A DNA stretch of 64,000 nt. Source: Mytilinidion resinicola. Lineage: Eukaryota > Ascomycota > Dothideomycetes > Mytilinidiales > Mytilinidiaceae. Shown here piece after piece: positions 31,561-43,400 of the stretch (its first letter is position 1; each line of letters begins with the position of its first letter). Location of the stretch: assembly GCF_010093595.1 (NCBI RefSeq), contig NW_022985442.1:1172185-1236184 (forward strand). The letters run 5' to 3'. The notes under the pieces were generated by a model. The model ran no database searches. It was not told where the DNA came from and saw nothing but the letters and a program-made list of their open reading frames with translations. Position numbers and translations under genes: made by a program.

Positions 31561-33341
31561 TCAACCCCACTGTTCTTCATTTGCCCAAGACGTAGATGGA
31601 AGAATGGCATGCCGCGATGGATTATCCGGTTGCCTTCGAATGCCCATCTGAGAGGTACTCATGTGAGAAGCGTGAGAAGCCCCCATCTGGGAAGGGACCC
31701 TATCTTTCGGTGGTGGCGGTGGAGGTTGCTGAGGTTGAGGCACTGGCACCCGCCTGCTCGCGATCGAGACTAATCGAGCACGGTGGGATTGAGGCGTGGG
31801 AACAGGAGGTGGAGGTGCTGGCGTAGAGGGCGCGGTGTATGGCGATGACATTGCTTTTGAATACCCCATAGTCGGGTCCAATTGGTTCACGGGTGGTGGC
31901 TCGTTCGCGGAGTAGTCCATGAAAGACCCAATATGATCAAACGTCTGGATTCCGGGGTCGTTGAAGAAGCTGCTGTCGAACAATTGGCTCTGGCCGAAGT
32001 CCACAGATAGAGGTTGTGAAAAGGTATTGTCGATGTAAGTCGTTGTGGGTAGGGTCACCTGGCTCGCGTTGGGTTTCAAAGTCTCTTGAGAGGGCGCTTC
32101 CCAGTGAGGCTGCTGATATTGTGGAGGTTCCATTTGAGGAGGTCCTCGGTACTCATGCTCCACGGGGATTTCCATTTCCATCTCCATGTCATTGGAAGGA
32201 ACAATCTTCGCCTCAACAACGTCGACTTCCATGGACTCGGTCTTCTGCTCTTTCGACTCAACCGCTCCTAGTTCGTAGACCTGTTGGATAAGGTTGTCGA
32301 CGTCAAACGCACGCGAGTCCCAGCTGTCTTCTAATGAGAATCTTAGACGATTGTACTTGGTGAAGCTAGCCGTCTTCTTAGGATCCCACGAGAAATGTGG
32401 CCAATGGGAGCTGTCCCCATGCTTAGTCGCGAGATAGTTGTTCCACGCCACCGAGATTCTCGATTGTTGGAGCAAGGCGGTAATGACATTCGTGAACTTC
32501 CAGTCCGACTTGGCTGCGCCGTCTTCGAAGTGCTGGGCAATATGGTCGCACCTCTCCTCCCACGATGCAAGAAGCTTCGCACAGAAGCCACAGCCCCAGG
32601 CGTCTTTGTTGTGCATTGGATGCATTGCTTTCTTCACACACATCGACGGCTTGCGCGGGTGTCCAGGTCCTACGTCCTTGCTCTGTTCACACTTCTCGCA
32701 AGCATGGCACTTGTAGTGGTGCTCGCGAAAGCGCTTTCCGGCGTTGAACCATTGGTCGCAGTCAGGGCACTTCCACCTCTGTGCTTGTTCGTGGAACTCC
32801 TCTTCGTGTGACTTCCAGTAGGCCTTCGTCTTCAACGTCTTGTCACAAAATGTGCAACCGAACTTCTTAGCCGTCGTGACACTGGGCGCTTGCGACATGC
32901 GAGACGCTGCGGTATAGCAGCTCCATCGCGTATCAGTGGTGCTGACCGAGTCTCTCGGGTTCGAGAATATGCTGGGTGCTCTGGACGGGATGCTGAGGTA
33001 GGATGACGCGCGACTGTCGATTGTCGAGATTGAGAATCGATCTGTATGTTGTTAGCGTTAGTAATCAGTCTCAGAGACGGGCCGGCGCAATGCGTACCAG
33101 GACCACGAGCGACCCGCAACAGATCCAATATCTGCTGGTCGTCCAGATGTTTCAATCCGTGTATGCATTGCAAGACATCGTTGGTAACGCGAGCCTGGTT
33201 TGGGTGAGGCGAGGGCGAAGCGCCCTCGGGCTCGGAGAAGGGCGTGGAGCTGTGAAGACTGCGGACGGAGCGGGAGGCGTTTTGGAGCGGCTGTGAGGCA
33301 GGATGGGCGAAGAATTGAGGCTGGTCGCGGTCCATGTTCAT
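31561..33341 (-). CDS. C2H2 zinc-finger protein, putative transcription factor
   Basis: Two exons (33341-33098, 33041-31561; 56-nt intron with GTACGC donor and CATACAG acceptor) encode 574 residues. The splice adds 130 residues before the first in-frame ATG of the long ORF at 32898. The N-terminal 130 residues are Ser/Pro-rich and likely disordered. C2H2-type fingers lie at about residues 144-165 (CTFCDKTLKTK...H...H), 173-194 (CPDCDQWFNAG...H) and 232-253 (CGFCAKLL...H), with a Cys/Lys-rich linker. The C-terminal half is rich in Gln, Pro and Ser with a polyproline tract, a common activation-domain composition. Targets are unknown. It lies about 2.5 kb beyond the P450, so a cluster-specific regulator is conceivable, but such C2H2 proteins are common outside clusters. 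Confidence 0.85.
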
Positions 33342-34112
33342 CGTGGGCGGCGCGTCGAGGCGGTGGGCATTCCGGAAGATTGTTGCGAACGGGCCCCCTT
33401 TATTGTATTACTCGCTGCGAGGGCGCGGACGAGGTGTCGAGTGCGGTGCGGTCGGCAGCTGGGCGAGCAGGTGGTTTTGAGCAGGCCTGAGCGCTGCGTG
33501 CGGGCTCGAGGCGTGATAGCAGAGCGGGCTGGCTTCAAACCTTCGGGGCCCACGCGTGGTGGTCGATGCCCGGGAGCTGGGGCGGATCGTGGGTGTTTTG
33601 AGAGGATCTCGTTTCGTCCACCTCGCTGCGCATCCCTGGCCCACGGGGCTGCTTGGCGTGTTCCGTGCTTAGGGCTGTGTGTTGCCGGCATGCTGGGGCG
33701 CCCTCGACTAAGCCGATCCTGCTGCGAAAAGGGGTATAATTAGGGCGTCATGATTTCCGCGATGCTCTTCACCGCGATCTGAAAACCTCCGAATCGCGCG
33801 CCGTCCGCTCTGCTCGCTGCCTCCACACTCTGCATGGCGCCCAGCCCGCCGAGGCACACGGCGACGGTCCGCGGCCCTCTTGCGCTCGTCTGCCCAGGGC
33901 CACAGTCTGAAACGGCACTAAGCAGCAAACACGTCGTTTTCTGCTCGCCCGGCGCTGGCGAAGAGAACGCGCCCGAGGGCCTTCAGCTCGGGAGACCCAA
34001 CCTTGAAAAGAGCCTCCTCGTCCTGCTGCCTCGAGCACTGCGCCGCTGTAGGCTGTTCCTGCCCTCGTATCGCAACCTGAAGCCGGCTATGCTTCAGATT
34101 GAGCATCAGCCG
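33342..34112. other. GC-rich upstream region of the zinc-finger gene, coding status unclear
   Basis: Several overlapping minus-strand frames are open at 33740-34106 and look protein-like in places (for example one ending AVKSIAEIMTP). I cannot join them into one product with plausible splice sites, so no gene is called. Confidence 0.3.
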
Positions 34113-34645
34113 TCACAGGCCGCGAATGAGGCGGCCTGCTTGCTGGACGGGCAGCCTGCGCTGTACTGCAATGTCCCGGTCGCATGAGCCGATCGTGCAT
34201 CGAGTGGCCATCCGAACCGATGTGTGCCGGGCAGCGTGTTCGTGGCTGGACGTCCCGGATTCGCTGTGCAGGAGCGCGTTGAGCCGCCATATCGAGGCTT
34301 CAGTGACTTCTGACACTTCCGTGATCTCCAGCACGTGCTGACGTGTCAAACAACAGCATTTGCGCAACGTAAGCATCAGAGGTTATTTCTACTCACCGGT
34401 ATTCCCGCCGCCGTCGAGAATCCGGGGTAGAAAACACTCCCGGATGCTATTTCGAGACTTGGTGAGGCTGCAGCCCCTGCAAGGCCATCCTGTTGACCAT
34501 CAGCGACAGCTTCGCGTGTCTTTAGTAAGCGTTCTTGGCGGACGTTGGAAGCTGGAGTTGCTGAGAAAACGTCTATGTAAAGAACCTGCGTCGTCGAAGG
34601 AGGATGCGGTTGGCCTGGAGAATTGGACGGCGTGAAGTTTACCAC
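34113..34645 (-). CDS. Possible two-exon hypothetical gene
   Basis: A frame starting at ATG 34645 stays open to a GTGAGT donor near 34398 and can be joined, in phase, to an acceptor (GACACGTCAG) near 34339, continuing to TGA at 34113. The product would be about 158 residues with no recognised motif. An overlapping frame starting at ATG 34718 is also open, so the true start and even the existence of this gene are uncertain. Confidence 0.2.
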
Positions 34646-35689
34646 CTAGCATAGGATGCCTGATGACGTTGTCGCCGACGCGATTGGGCGGGACGAGCCG
34701 TAGGCGATCAATGAGCATGGCGACTGCTCAAAATAGTACACTATCTATTCATGTCTATATGCCTATCATATTCTTCCATTACTGCATGTGAGGTCCGGAG
34801 AAGCTTTCCAAGGTTTCGTCTGCACTTGAAAACCCCCCTTTCAGCTTCAGCACGAAACAGGCGCAGTACCTTGCGAAGGCCACGCACCGTTATTACCTTT
34901 TCGTTGACATTTTCTCTTTCCTCGTACCTTACTTCAAATTACTCAAGTTGCACAAAGTGTATTGGCCCGAATTGAGCCCTGTGGTGTTCTATTGGATGAC
35001 TCACTCGTTTGTCACTGCTTGGAGTGCTTGCATAGGGGTTCAGAATCCAAACGCGATGCCGAAGCTCCTACTGCGGATTCTAAGCTACTCTTTGACTAGC
35101 TGCTTCTAATAGTCTGATAGTGACGTCTAACTTCCAAAAATAGCACTCAAACAGTGGTGTATCCGTGTCTAGGCTTATGGCCCATCAAAGTAGATACTTG
35201 AAGCCTCCTTAATAGAAGATGTGTACCTGGTAGCGTTTGAAACGACAAAACACCACCCTCCGCGCATCCGATGAAACAATACCCTTGCCACATCATAGAT
35301 ACCCCTTTCGACAGGCCAGCACCTCACCCCATTCAATCCTCAGAATAGAATGTTACCCCCAGGAAGAAACGCAGTTTTCTGCATGAACACCGCGATAGAA
35401 GCAATCTCCTCGGAGCGGCGGAGATAGCGTCCGTATCGATGCATGATGGACCCCTTTGCGGTGATCTTTGAGGATCTGGTCCCACTTTCTCTCCGTGCTT
35501 GCCTTGATGAAGCTTTGCAACTCAATCCGAGTATGTGCTACATTGTGAAGCTAAGGATCTAGTTAACAGCCACTTCATGATAAAGATCTAGACTGTAGCG
35601 CCCGAAGACCAGTCCTAAGCCACTAAAGGCGGACCCAGGGTCTGCTTCACAAGACGTAACATACAGCTCGAAGTATCTGATGGTCGAGG

Positions 35690-36040
35690 CTCGCAACAAT
35701 CGAGCGTTGTGTACACCATCAGATACGGGTCCGAATGCCAGAAATTCTACAGAGAAGTACTGTTCAGTCGCGAACTTAAGGTGAACGTGGTGCAGGAACC
35801 ACTCTCTGATAAATTTTTGGTCATGCTCAAATGAACCCTGGCGAGAGAATATGATCGCGTGCTAATTGAGGAATATGGAAAGATACTTCCTTTCTGGCAA
35901 GAAAAGCTTGACACAGCACCCATGCATAGGTTCGTGCATACACTCTTCTACCATGGAGATATGTTGAAATGCGGGTGGTTGGGCCAGCCCCTCTTCGCCA
36001 GCCACCTCAACCGGGTATATATAGCTAAGCTTTGTGCCGT
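35690..36040 (+). pseudogene. Remnant of an unidentified protein-coding gene
   Basis: One frame reads as ordinary protein for about 115 codons (VVYTIRYGSECQKFYREV, then EYDRVLIEEYGKILPFWQEK and HRFVHTLFYHGDMLKCGWLG) but is broken by a single TGA at 35832-35834, where CGA (Arg) would be natural. No start codon or upstream exon is evident. I do not recognise the family. The surrounding 34.75-35.69 kb shows no supported gene. Confidence 0.4.
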
Positions 36041-36451
36041 CCTCCCAATACAGTTCCTAAACAAGCTTCTCGTCTTCCTGATTCTCACCACGTAGAAATG
36101 TGTGCAAAGATCGATGAGGCGTTGAGTAGGTAAACAAGGAATTTTTCAGGGCGGCATAAGGACGGCAACGAAATGATAGCTTGGCGCAGCATAACAATAT
36201 TAGACAGATGACAAGGGTACGCTCTACTGTCATGGCGAGTTGTTCCTCTTTTGCAGTGCTGCCCAGCTGATGGACGGAGGAAAAAGAGGATGAATTTAGA
36301 GTCACGTGACGGATGATCTAGTTCTCGCTTAGCGCGCACAGCCGGGAAGTTGACCTGCGATTGATTTTCTCGAGAGCCAACTCTGCCGCCCACGACTCCA
36401 CCAAGTGCTCTCTAATTCCTCCTCCACAGCGTCAGGCAGCAGACTTCCATC

Positions 36452-37732
36452 ATGGCCGAGCAGTTGGTTCTCCGCGGCACCCTTGAGGGCCACACCGGCT
36501 GGGTCACCTCGCTGGCGACCTCGCTCGAAAAGTACGTGCGAAACCAGCTCCCATCCGAGCGCGACGAGCTTCAATAGCTTCAATGGACTGACTGGCAGCT
36601 AGCCCGAACATGCTCCTGTCCGGAAGCCGAGACAAGACCCTCATCATCTGGAATCTGACCCGCGACGAGACCTCATACGGCTACCCCAAGCGAAGCCTTC
36701 ACGGTCACTCGCACATCGTCTCCGACTGCGTACGTTAGCCCGGAGGAGCAATTGGATATTGGTAGCGCTGGCTAGAGCAAAAAGGCTGATAGTTTGAGTG
36801 TACAGGTCATCTCCTCTGACGGTGCCTACGCTCTGTCGTCCTCCTGGGACAAGACCCTCCGTCTCTGGGAACTGTCGACTGGAGCCACCACTAGGCGATT
36901 CGTTGGCCACACCAACGATGTCCTCTCCGTCTCCTTCTCCGCCGACAACCGTCAGATCGTCTCCGGCTCCCGCGACCGAACCATCAAGCTATGGAACACC
37001 CTGGGAGACTGCAAGTTCACCATCACCGACAAGGGCCACACCGAGTGGGTGTCGTGCGTGCGGTTCAGCCCGAACCCCCAAAACCCCGTCATCGTCAGCG
37101 CTGGTTGGGATAAGATTGTGAAGGTATGTCTTATTCCGTACACACAAAACTGCCTTCAAATGATGCTACGCATAAATAAAGTATTTGCTACTTCAGAGCT
37201 CTCGAGCCATGAGACAAACATTCACCATTGCCCTGATACCTTGTTCAAACCACACGTCAATATTCAAACTAGCAAACTGAATCAGAAGCTGACGGCATAT
37301 GCATAGGTCTGGGAACTCGCCTCGTGCCGCATCCAAACCGACCACATTGGCCACTCCGGCTACATCAACACCGTCACCATCTCGCCCGACGGTTCTCTCT
37401 GCGCTTCCGGTGGAAAGGACGGAACCACCATGCTGTGGGACCTGAACGAGTCAAAGCACCTTTACTCGCTCACCGCCGGTGACGAAATCCACGCCCTCGT
37501 CTTCTCTCCCAACCGCTACTGGCTGTGCGCGGCCACCTCCTCCAGCATCATCATCTTCGATCTCGAGAAGAAGAGCAAGGTCGACGAGCTGAAGCCCGAA
37601 TACATGGAGGTTGGCAAGAAGAGCCGGGAGCCGGAGTGTGTGAGTTTGGCCTGGAGCGCTGATGGCCAGACCCTGTTTGCTGGATACACCGACAACCGTA
37701 TCCGCTGCTGGGGCGTGATGGCGAGGGCATAG
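36452..37732 (+). CDS. cpc2: RACK1/Cpc2/Asc1, ribosome-bound WD40 protein
   Basis: Four exons (36452-36531, 36603-36729, 36806-37123, 37307-37732) encode 316 residues, the exact usual length of RACK1. All seven WD40 blades are readable, from [18 protein letters not shown] to the last blade [16 protein letters not shown], with repeated GH...WD spacing ([36 protein letters not shown]). RACK1 sits on the 40S head near the mRNA exit channel and scaffolds kinases; in fungi it opposes amino-acid starvation signalling (cpc-2). The start lies in a good context (CATCATGG). Intron 3 (37124-37306) is 183 nt, far longer than its neighbours, and carries a C/D snoRNA, just as yeast ASC1 hosts snR24. Confidence 0.97.
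37153..37240 (+). ncRNA. snR24: Probable U24/snR24 box C/D snoRNA in RACK1 intron 3
   Basis: Inside the 183-nt intron lie a C box (ATGATGC, 37160-37166) and a D box (CTGA, 37233-37236), with a D'-like CAGA at 37194-37197 and C'-like ATGAGAC at 37209-37215. The stretch before D', TATTTGCTACTT, closely resembles the guide region that I know from yeast snR24 and human U24, which directs 2'-O-methylation in the large-subunit rRNA. Yeast snR24 is also in the ASC1 (RACK1) intron, so host, boxes and guide agree. The second guide upstream of D is CATTCACCATTGCC. Exact ends are estimated. Confidence 0.82.
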
Positions 37733-38438
37733 GTTTGATGGCTACTAGGTGGTTGGAGAACTTGGGGGCTTTGAAATCTTCTGTTACGTGCCATGAGGAG
37801 AATGAAGGGGTGGGCGACTGCTCGAACGGCGAGCAGTCCTTGCCTATGTTTGCCGGTACAGCACTACTAAGGCGGCGCTCAGAGCAAATAAAAAACTCAT
37901 TCAATCCATCACTTAGTGCAAAATTCCTGTGATGTCTAGAGTTGCTGATTTTCTATTACTTGGGTATAGGGTTGCGGTGAGATCGAAGTTGCTCATGCTC
38001 CGCCACTTGATCAGAGATGACCGGCGATGTCTGGAGCTCTGAAGTTAACCTATCACGTAAGGATACGAAACGAGGTGGTGATCGTCGAGCCGATGGTACG
38101 TGACTCCTTGGGAATCTTCTTGGGTTTGATATTCGCCGTCTGGTACGCTAGGAACTGCCACCCACGCGCTGTCTCCCAATCTAATTTTCACACGGTTGAA
38201 TTCATTACTTTTGGTGACTGATATGCCCATCGTCTATCTACACCGAGGGGGCACGTTGCGTCAAAACGACCACGGCTCGTCTACCAAACCAGGTTTCACG
38301 CGGTTCGATCCGTGACTTTTGTTACCATATGTCGACATCACCTACGTATTACTTCACACCACCTGAGCGTATCGCCACGCTTCGTGAATACATGCGTAGA
38401 TACATCCCTCACCTCAACCTCCATCCCCATCCCCACGC
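37733..38438. other. Intergenic between converging RACK1 and isomerase genes
   Basis: Two 3' UTRs and no supported gene. A B-box-like GGTTCGATCC at 38302 is not accompanied by a tRNA A box. Confidence 0.5.
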
Positions 38439-39871
38439 CTACAACTTCGCAAACACCGGCCTCGTCTTCTTCAACCCACTCAACAAGGCATCCTTGACAT
38501 CCCCCGTCTGCACCATGGCCATATTCCACACCGCCGTATACCGCAACCCCTCCTCGACCGTGCGGTCCCGCGAATAATTCAGCAACTCCTTCGTCCCCGC
38601 CGTCGCGACGGGGCTCTTGCTCGCAATCGCCGCCGCCAGCTCCGCGCCCGCCGCCACCGCCGCGCCCTTATCCTTATACACGCCGCTCACCAAGCCCACC
38701 CGCAGCGCCTCCTCGGCCCCGAACACTCGGGCGCTCAGACACACGTCCTTGACCCAGCTCGCGCTGCCGACGGCTTTCGGCAGGCGCGACAGCGTGCCGA
38801 TGTCCGCCGCGAGCCCGATGTCGACTTCCTTGACGGAGAAGGCGGTGCTGGCGGCGGCGAGGCGGACGTCGCACGCGAGGGAGAGGTCGAGCGCGAGGCC
38901 GTACGAGATGCCGTGCAGGACGGCGATGACGGGCTTCTCGCAGCGCTCGAGGGCCGTGATGCAGGCCTGGAAGGCGAGGATGTCGCGGCGGAGCGTGTTG
39001 GCTTTGCGCGCGACGTCCGGGCTCGGGGAGAGGGGGTTGATGATGGAGCCGCCTTGGGAGGCGGCCTAGGGGGTGGGTGGGGTGTTAGGTTTGGGTTTTA
39101 AGGGGGGTTGGGGAGTGGGGAGGAAGCGGTACGGACCTGGACGTCGAGGCCGGCGGTGAAGGCGCGCTCGCCGGCGCCCGTGAGGAGGATGGCGCGGACC
39201 GAAGGGTTGTGGGAGAGGCGGGCGAAGATGGCGGAGATGTTGAGCCACATTCTGGGAGTGTGGGTTAGGTTGGGAGCGGAGAGGGGGTGTTCTGGAGGGG
39301 GTTTGACATATATAAAGCTTGTGGGAACGATTTTCTGATGAAGGCTACTGCGAAGAAAGGAGAGATATTGGAAGGTATGTAGGGAAGCGTAGCTTATGAA
39401 AGAAGGGTAGTTGGTAGTCCCCATTCGAAGTATGTAGCCATCTTTATCAACTGGAACATGACTCTCATAGGCTCCATATATGCCACCTCCATGGCATATA
39501 AACTAAGAGAGGTTGATATAGAATAAAGCGTCTCTCCCTAGCATGACTGGGACGCGATGATTCCGCATAAGCACACGAAACCCAGACAAAGAATCCAGAG
39601 ACGAAAGTGTAGACGAGAATGAGACTTAAGCCCGAAGGCAAACAACAGATCATCATTGCAGAGGATAGACGGTGATCGGAAGCACGTGACTTTTGAGCGT
39701 GTGGCAAAAGATGAGATGATTCTCTACTCACTTCTCAACAAACGCATTCAGCTTCTCCGGCCGGCTAATCTCCACATGCGCCACGTACTCCTGCGGGAAT
39801 GACACATTGAAGTACTCGTAATTGTACTCCTCCGCGGCCCCTGCCGCTGGTTTCTCGCCCGCTGAAACCAT
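38439..39871 (-). CDS. Peroxisomal delta(3,5)-delta(2,4)-dienoyl-CoA isomerase
   Basis: Three exons (39871-39732, 39251-39137, 39065-38439) encode 293 residues of the enoyl-CoA hydratase/isomerase (crotonase) fold. The oxyanion-hole segment (GERAFTAGLDVQ) and the second one (HGISYGLALDL) are present. Asp in LALDL, Glu in SVKEVD and Asp in GLAADIGTL match the three acidic catalytic residues known in mammalian ECH1, which favours dienoyl-CoA isomerase over simple hydratase. The C-terminus is FAKL, an AKL-type PTS1 signal, so it should act in peroxisomal beta-oxidation of unsaturated fatty acids with odd-numbered double bonds. Intron 1 is 480 nt, unusually long here, with a CTAAC branch site near its end. 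The middle of exon 3 has no in-frame ATG, so a simple ORF scan sees only the last 101 residues. Confidence 0.88.
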
Positions 39872-40401
39872 CTTCTCTATAACACCTCTTTTCAAGTTAA
39901 GAAGGAACCCTGTACGCGTGTATAGGCGATCTTGAAAGCGTTGCAAATGGAAGGATAGCAAGGTGGTGGTTGTACGTAGTGCGCTGGCAGTTGGTCGTAT
40001 GTCTGATGTTGGGGGAGCTCGCTCGGCCTTTGTGGTCCAAGGGTCGTGTCTGTGTCTCACTTCGGTCGACGCTCTCACATGCCTCGGCTCAAATCCAATT
40101 GGGTGTGAAAGACCGGATCCGACGACTCAGGCGAGCGTTACGGGGATGGGGTTTGGGCCTTGGTTAGAAATTGGATGAATGCTCCTAGGCACGTGGTAAA
40201 TGGGTCACACTCAGACTCGGATGATTTGGTTGATAGGTAGGCATTATATCAGATGCTAAACAGCTAACCAACGACGCTACATGAACTCCAATAAGCCCAC
40301 TTCTGCCACCAAAATGCTCGACGTGATACCAGCCATGCTAGATGATGATTTACCGACCCCATACAAAAAATAATGCGAAAGATGCTTCTTAAATGGACAG
40401 A
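39872..40401. promoter_or_regulatory. Promoter region of the isomerase gene
   Basis: 530 bp between the isomerase start and the 3' end of the upstream fusion gene, which has the same orientation. No gene is supported. Confidence 0.4.
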
Positions 40402-43400
40402 TCATTTGATCGAGAGCTTACTCCTCAACCGCCCAACCGACTTCTTCTTCTTCCACACCGTCCGGTAATACGCAGTCAGCGCCGGGAAACTCTCCTTACT
40501 ACAGATATCCCCATTCTCGATAATGTGGTCTAGCACCGGCCACGCCGCACAATCGGCAATAGAGAACCTCGACCCTGCAATGAACTGGGAGCTGTTGCGA
40601 GCCAGGCGATCTTCTAGAGCCATCAGCGTCTCTATGAAGACTTCATAGAAAGCAGCACTCGAGCTCTTTTGGAAGCTCTCTTGGAGCTTGAGCATAACTT
40701 GGAGGACTTCGTAGGCGTTTGCTGTGACCTCCTTGCCGTAGTCGTCTCGGTCGAGATGGTGGTATCGATCGAGGTAGAGTAGTATTGGTATGGCTCCTAC
40801 CACCTCCGTATGCTTGAGGTCAGCATCTCGGTAGCATATCTGGCGGCCTCCTTCATACTCTTTCTCAATCGTGGGAGGTTCCATGACCGTATGCGCGAGG
40901 CCGAGTTCAGCTAGACAGATAGCGATTTGTCGGTTCTCCACCACCTCGTTTGAAGCAAAGAGGATAGGGTTGTCTACAGGAGGTGCTCGGAAATGAAGGA
41001 CATCAAAGCCTTCCCCATACACTCCATCCCAGTCGAACTCTGTGCTGTGATTTTCTTTCCCAAAAGCGTGAATGATCTTCTCCGTCTCTTCTTCATCGTC
41101 ATTTATAACGTCGTTAGCTGCAGACCGGTCTTTCGCTGTGGCACCCTGGCCCCATACCAGACGTGTATCACTGTCCAAGAAGGTCCCTATCTGGCGGAAT
41201 GTCAAGGAAATCCGCATACCGCTGAACGCCTTCTCGACGTCCGACCGGTCAGCAGGTGAGCGTTTGTCGGCGGTGATACCGTGCAGCCAGCGCATGTTAG
41301 AGTCTTGGCCGAGCACGAAGATGGAGTTGTGTGGCATTGCAATACGTTGGGTGCTACGTGCAGGTGTCGCATCGTCGGAGGCTTGTTCGGACTTCGCAGA
41401 CTTCTTGGTTCTCAGCCGCATTGTCCTTTGCGCGCCGAAGCTGACATTTACGATGCTCGATCCTCGGACTATATCTAAGGTTTTGTCTGAGTGCTCTGAA
41501 ATATAATCCTGGCCAGATCGGTAGAGTTGAATGAGAACATGGTTGACCGGATGGTGTACGACCTTTTCTACTTGTTCACGTATCAGTTGAACGGTCGGGG
41601 AGAAGTGTAGTAGTGGCATCGATTGGTCTGACGGATGTCGATACACGGGCATTGAGCCATCAGGACCAAATTCGCCTTGAACGCACACCAGTCGTGGGAC
41701 TTCTCCTTGTGCATGATACATCTTCTGCCATCGAACTTCGTTATATAGCTGAGTGAATACAATATCTTTGAGCAATTTCTTAGAAGTTTTCGGATGACAC
41801 ATAGTAGGAGGGAAAAAATCGTATATGATGCGTGAGTCACCTTCCGCGATTGTGTCGTCGGGTCCCAAGACGGGAAATGTCGCGAGAGATTGGATCTTCT
41901 TCGGCATTGTTGGCTGAGTATGTGCGATTGGAGCCTTGTCAGCGGCTTTTGGAGATTTTTCTGGGGCTTTAGGAGATTGTTCTGCGGGTTTAGGAGATTG
42001 TGGGCTGGACAATGGCGGCACGGCGGGTTTTGTTGAACGACCGAATGACAGGCGAAGCTTGGAGTCCTTGTCTTTGGAACTGGAGCTCAGCGCAGGTTGA
42101 GAAGCATGCGACTTTAGTTTTTGTTCTCGGCTCGATGGTCTTCCTTTAAGCATATCAGTGCTTTCTGCCCGTGCAATGGTTGGTACACGTGGTGGTGGCT
42201 CAGGAGGCGCAGCAGGCTTCTTCGAGCTTCTATCAGGTGACACTTCAGCTGGTGCCTTGGAGCTCGATGCAGCCTCTGAGCTCGATGCAGCCTCTTTGGG
42301 CGCCTCTGCTTTGGGAGCCTCCGCTTTGGTCTGGCCATCGCCTTTTTTCTTATTCTTGCTACTTCTAGACCGCATCCTTATTTTCGTCTTCACGAAGTTC
42401 TGCTTCGCCTCTTCGTCGCCTTGCGATTTCCTCGGTATAGGGCGCACGACTTGAGTCTCGTAGTCTTGAGACTCAGAAGTTCCTAAGCTGAGCTTGTTGA
42501 CAAAATCTTCGAGAGTGGGACTCGGGTTGGCAGCGCCGGCTGTCGTGGGCTCTTCGTCCGCCTTCGATGCATTGGAAAACGTCCTATTTCTACCACTCAA
42601 AGCGCTTGATGGGGATTCGCTCTTAGACGACGGCGACATTGTCTTGCCTTTCGACTTTGGGCTCGCATCGTCGTCTAATTTCAATTTATCCACCAACGCT
42701 TGCAAGTCATATGTGTCTTTCGAGCTCTTTGGAGTCTCAACTTTCTTGAGCTCAGGAGCCTTGGAAAGGTCTTTCGCCAAGTCCACACTAGAGAGCACGT
42801 ACGCCCCCATGAGTGAAATCATCTTCTTGACAGCCTCGGCATGCCTCATTTGTTTCCGGAAACCGAGGCAATCTTCGATGATGTTGATTGTGAAGCCATG
42901 GCGGGCTGCGTCTAGGGCAGTTGCAAAGACGGAGATGTTCGTAAGACATCCGCACAGATAGAGTTCAGTAACCAGCCGAGCTCGTAGAGTGACCAGTAGC
43001 GTAGTCCCGTTGAATGCAGAGTAGTGAGAAGTGATGATTTCTAGATCTGTCGACCTGTCGATGCATGACTTGACGCTGTCGGTAAATTCTGCCCCCGGTG
43101 TATTGGGTGCACAGCATGGCCCCTTTTTCGACGACTTTGAGAGGAACAGCTCGTCTTCTTCTGCAGGTGTCGGCGAGGTAGTGCGAGGTACAATCCTCTT
43201 CCGTGCCGACACCCGTTTGAAGAGGTCCAAGGCGCGTTGCTTGTTTCGCTGCGATCTCGATGAGGAAGCCGGCTGGGTCGGATCCTTGGCGGCCATGTCC
43301 TCGAAACTCGAATCCTCATCATCGTCCAGTCCGTCAATAGCTTCGAGGAGAACTGTGTCGCCGTCGGCACAAGGGTCATTAACCGGCCACTCGTCCTCGA

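Noticed and set aside
38302..38311. tRNA B-box-like GGTTCGATCC
   Set aside because: No A box at a suitable distance upstream and no acceptor stem could be paired around it.
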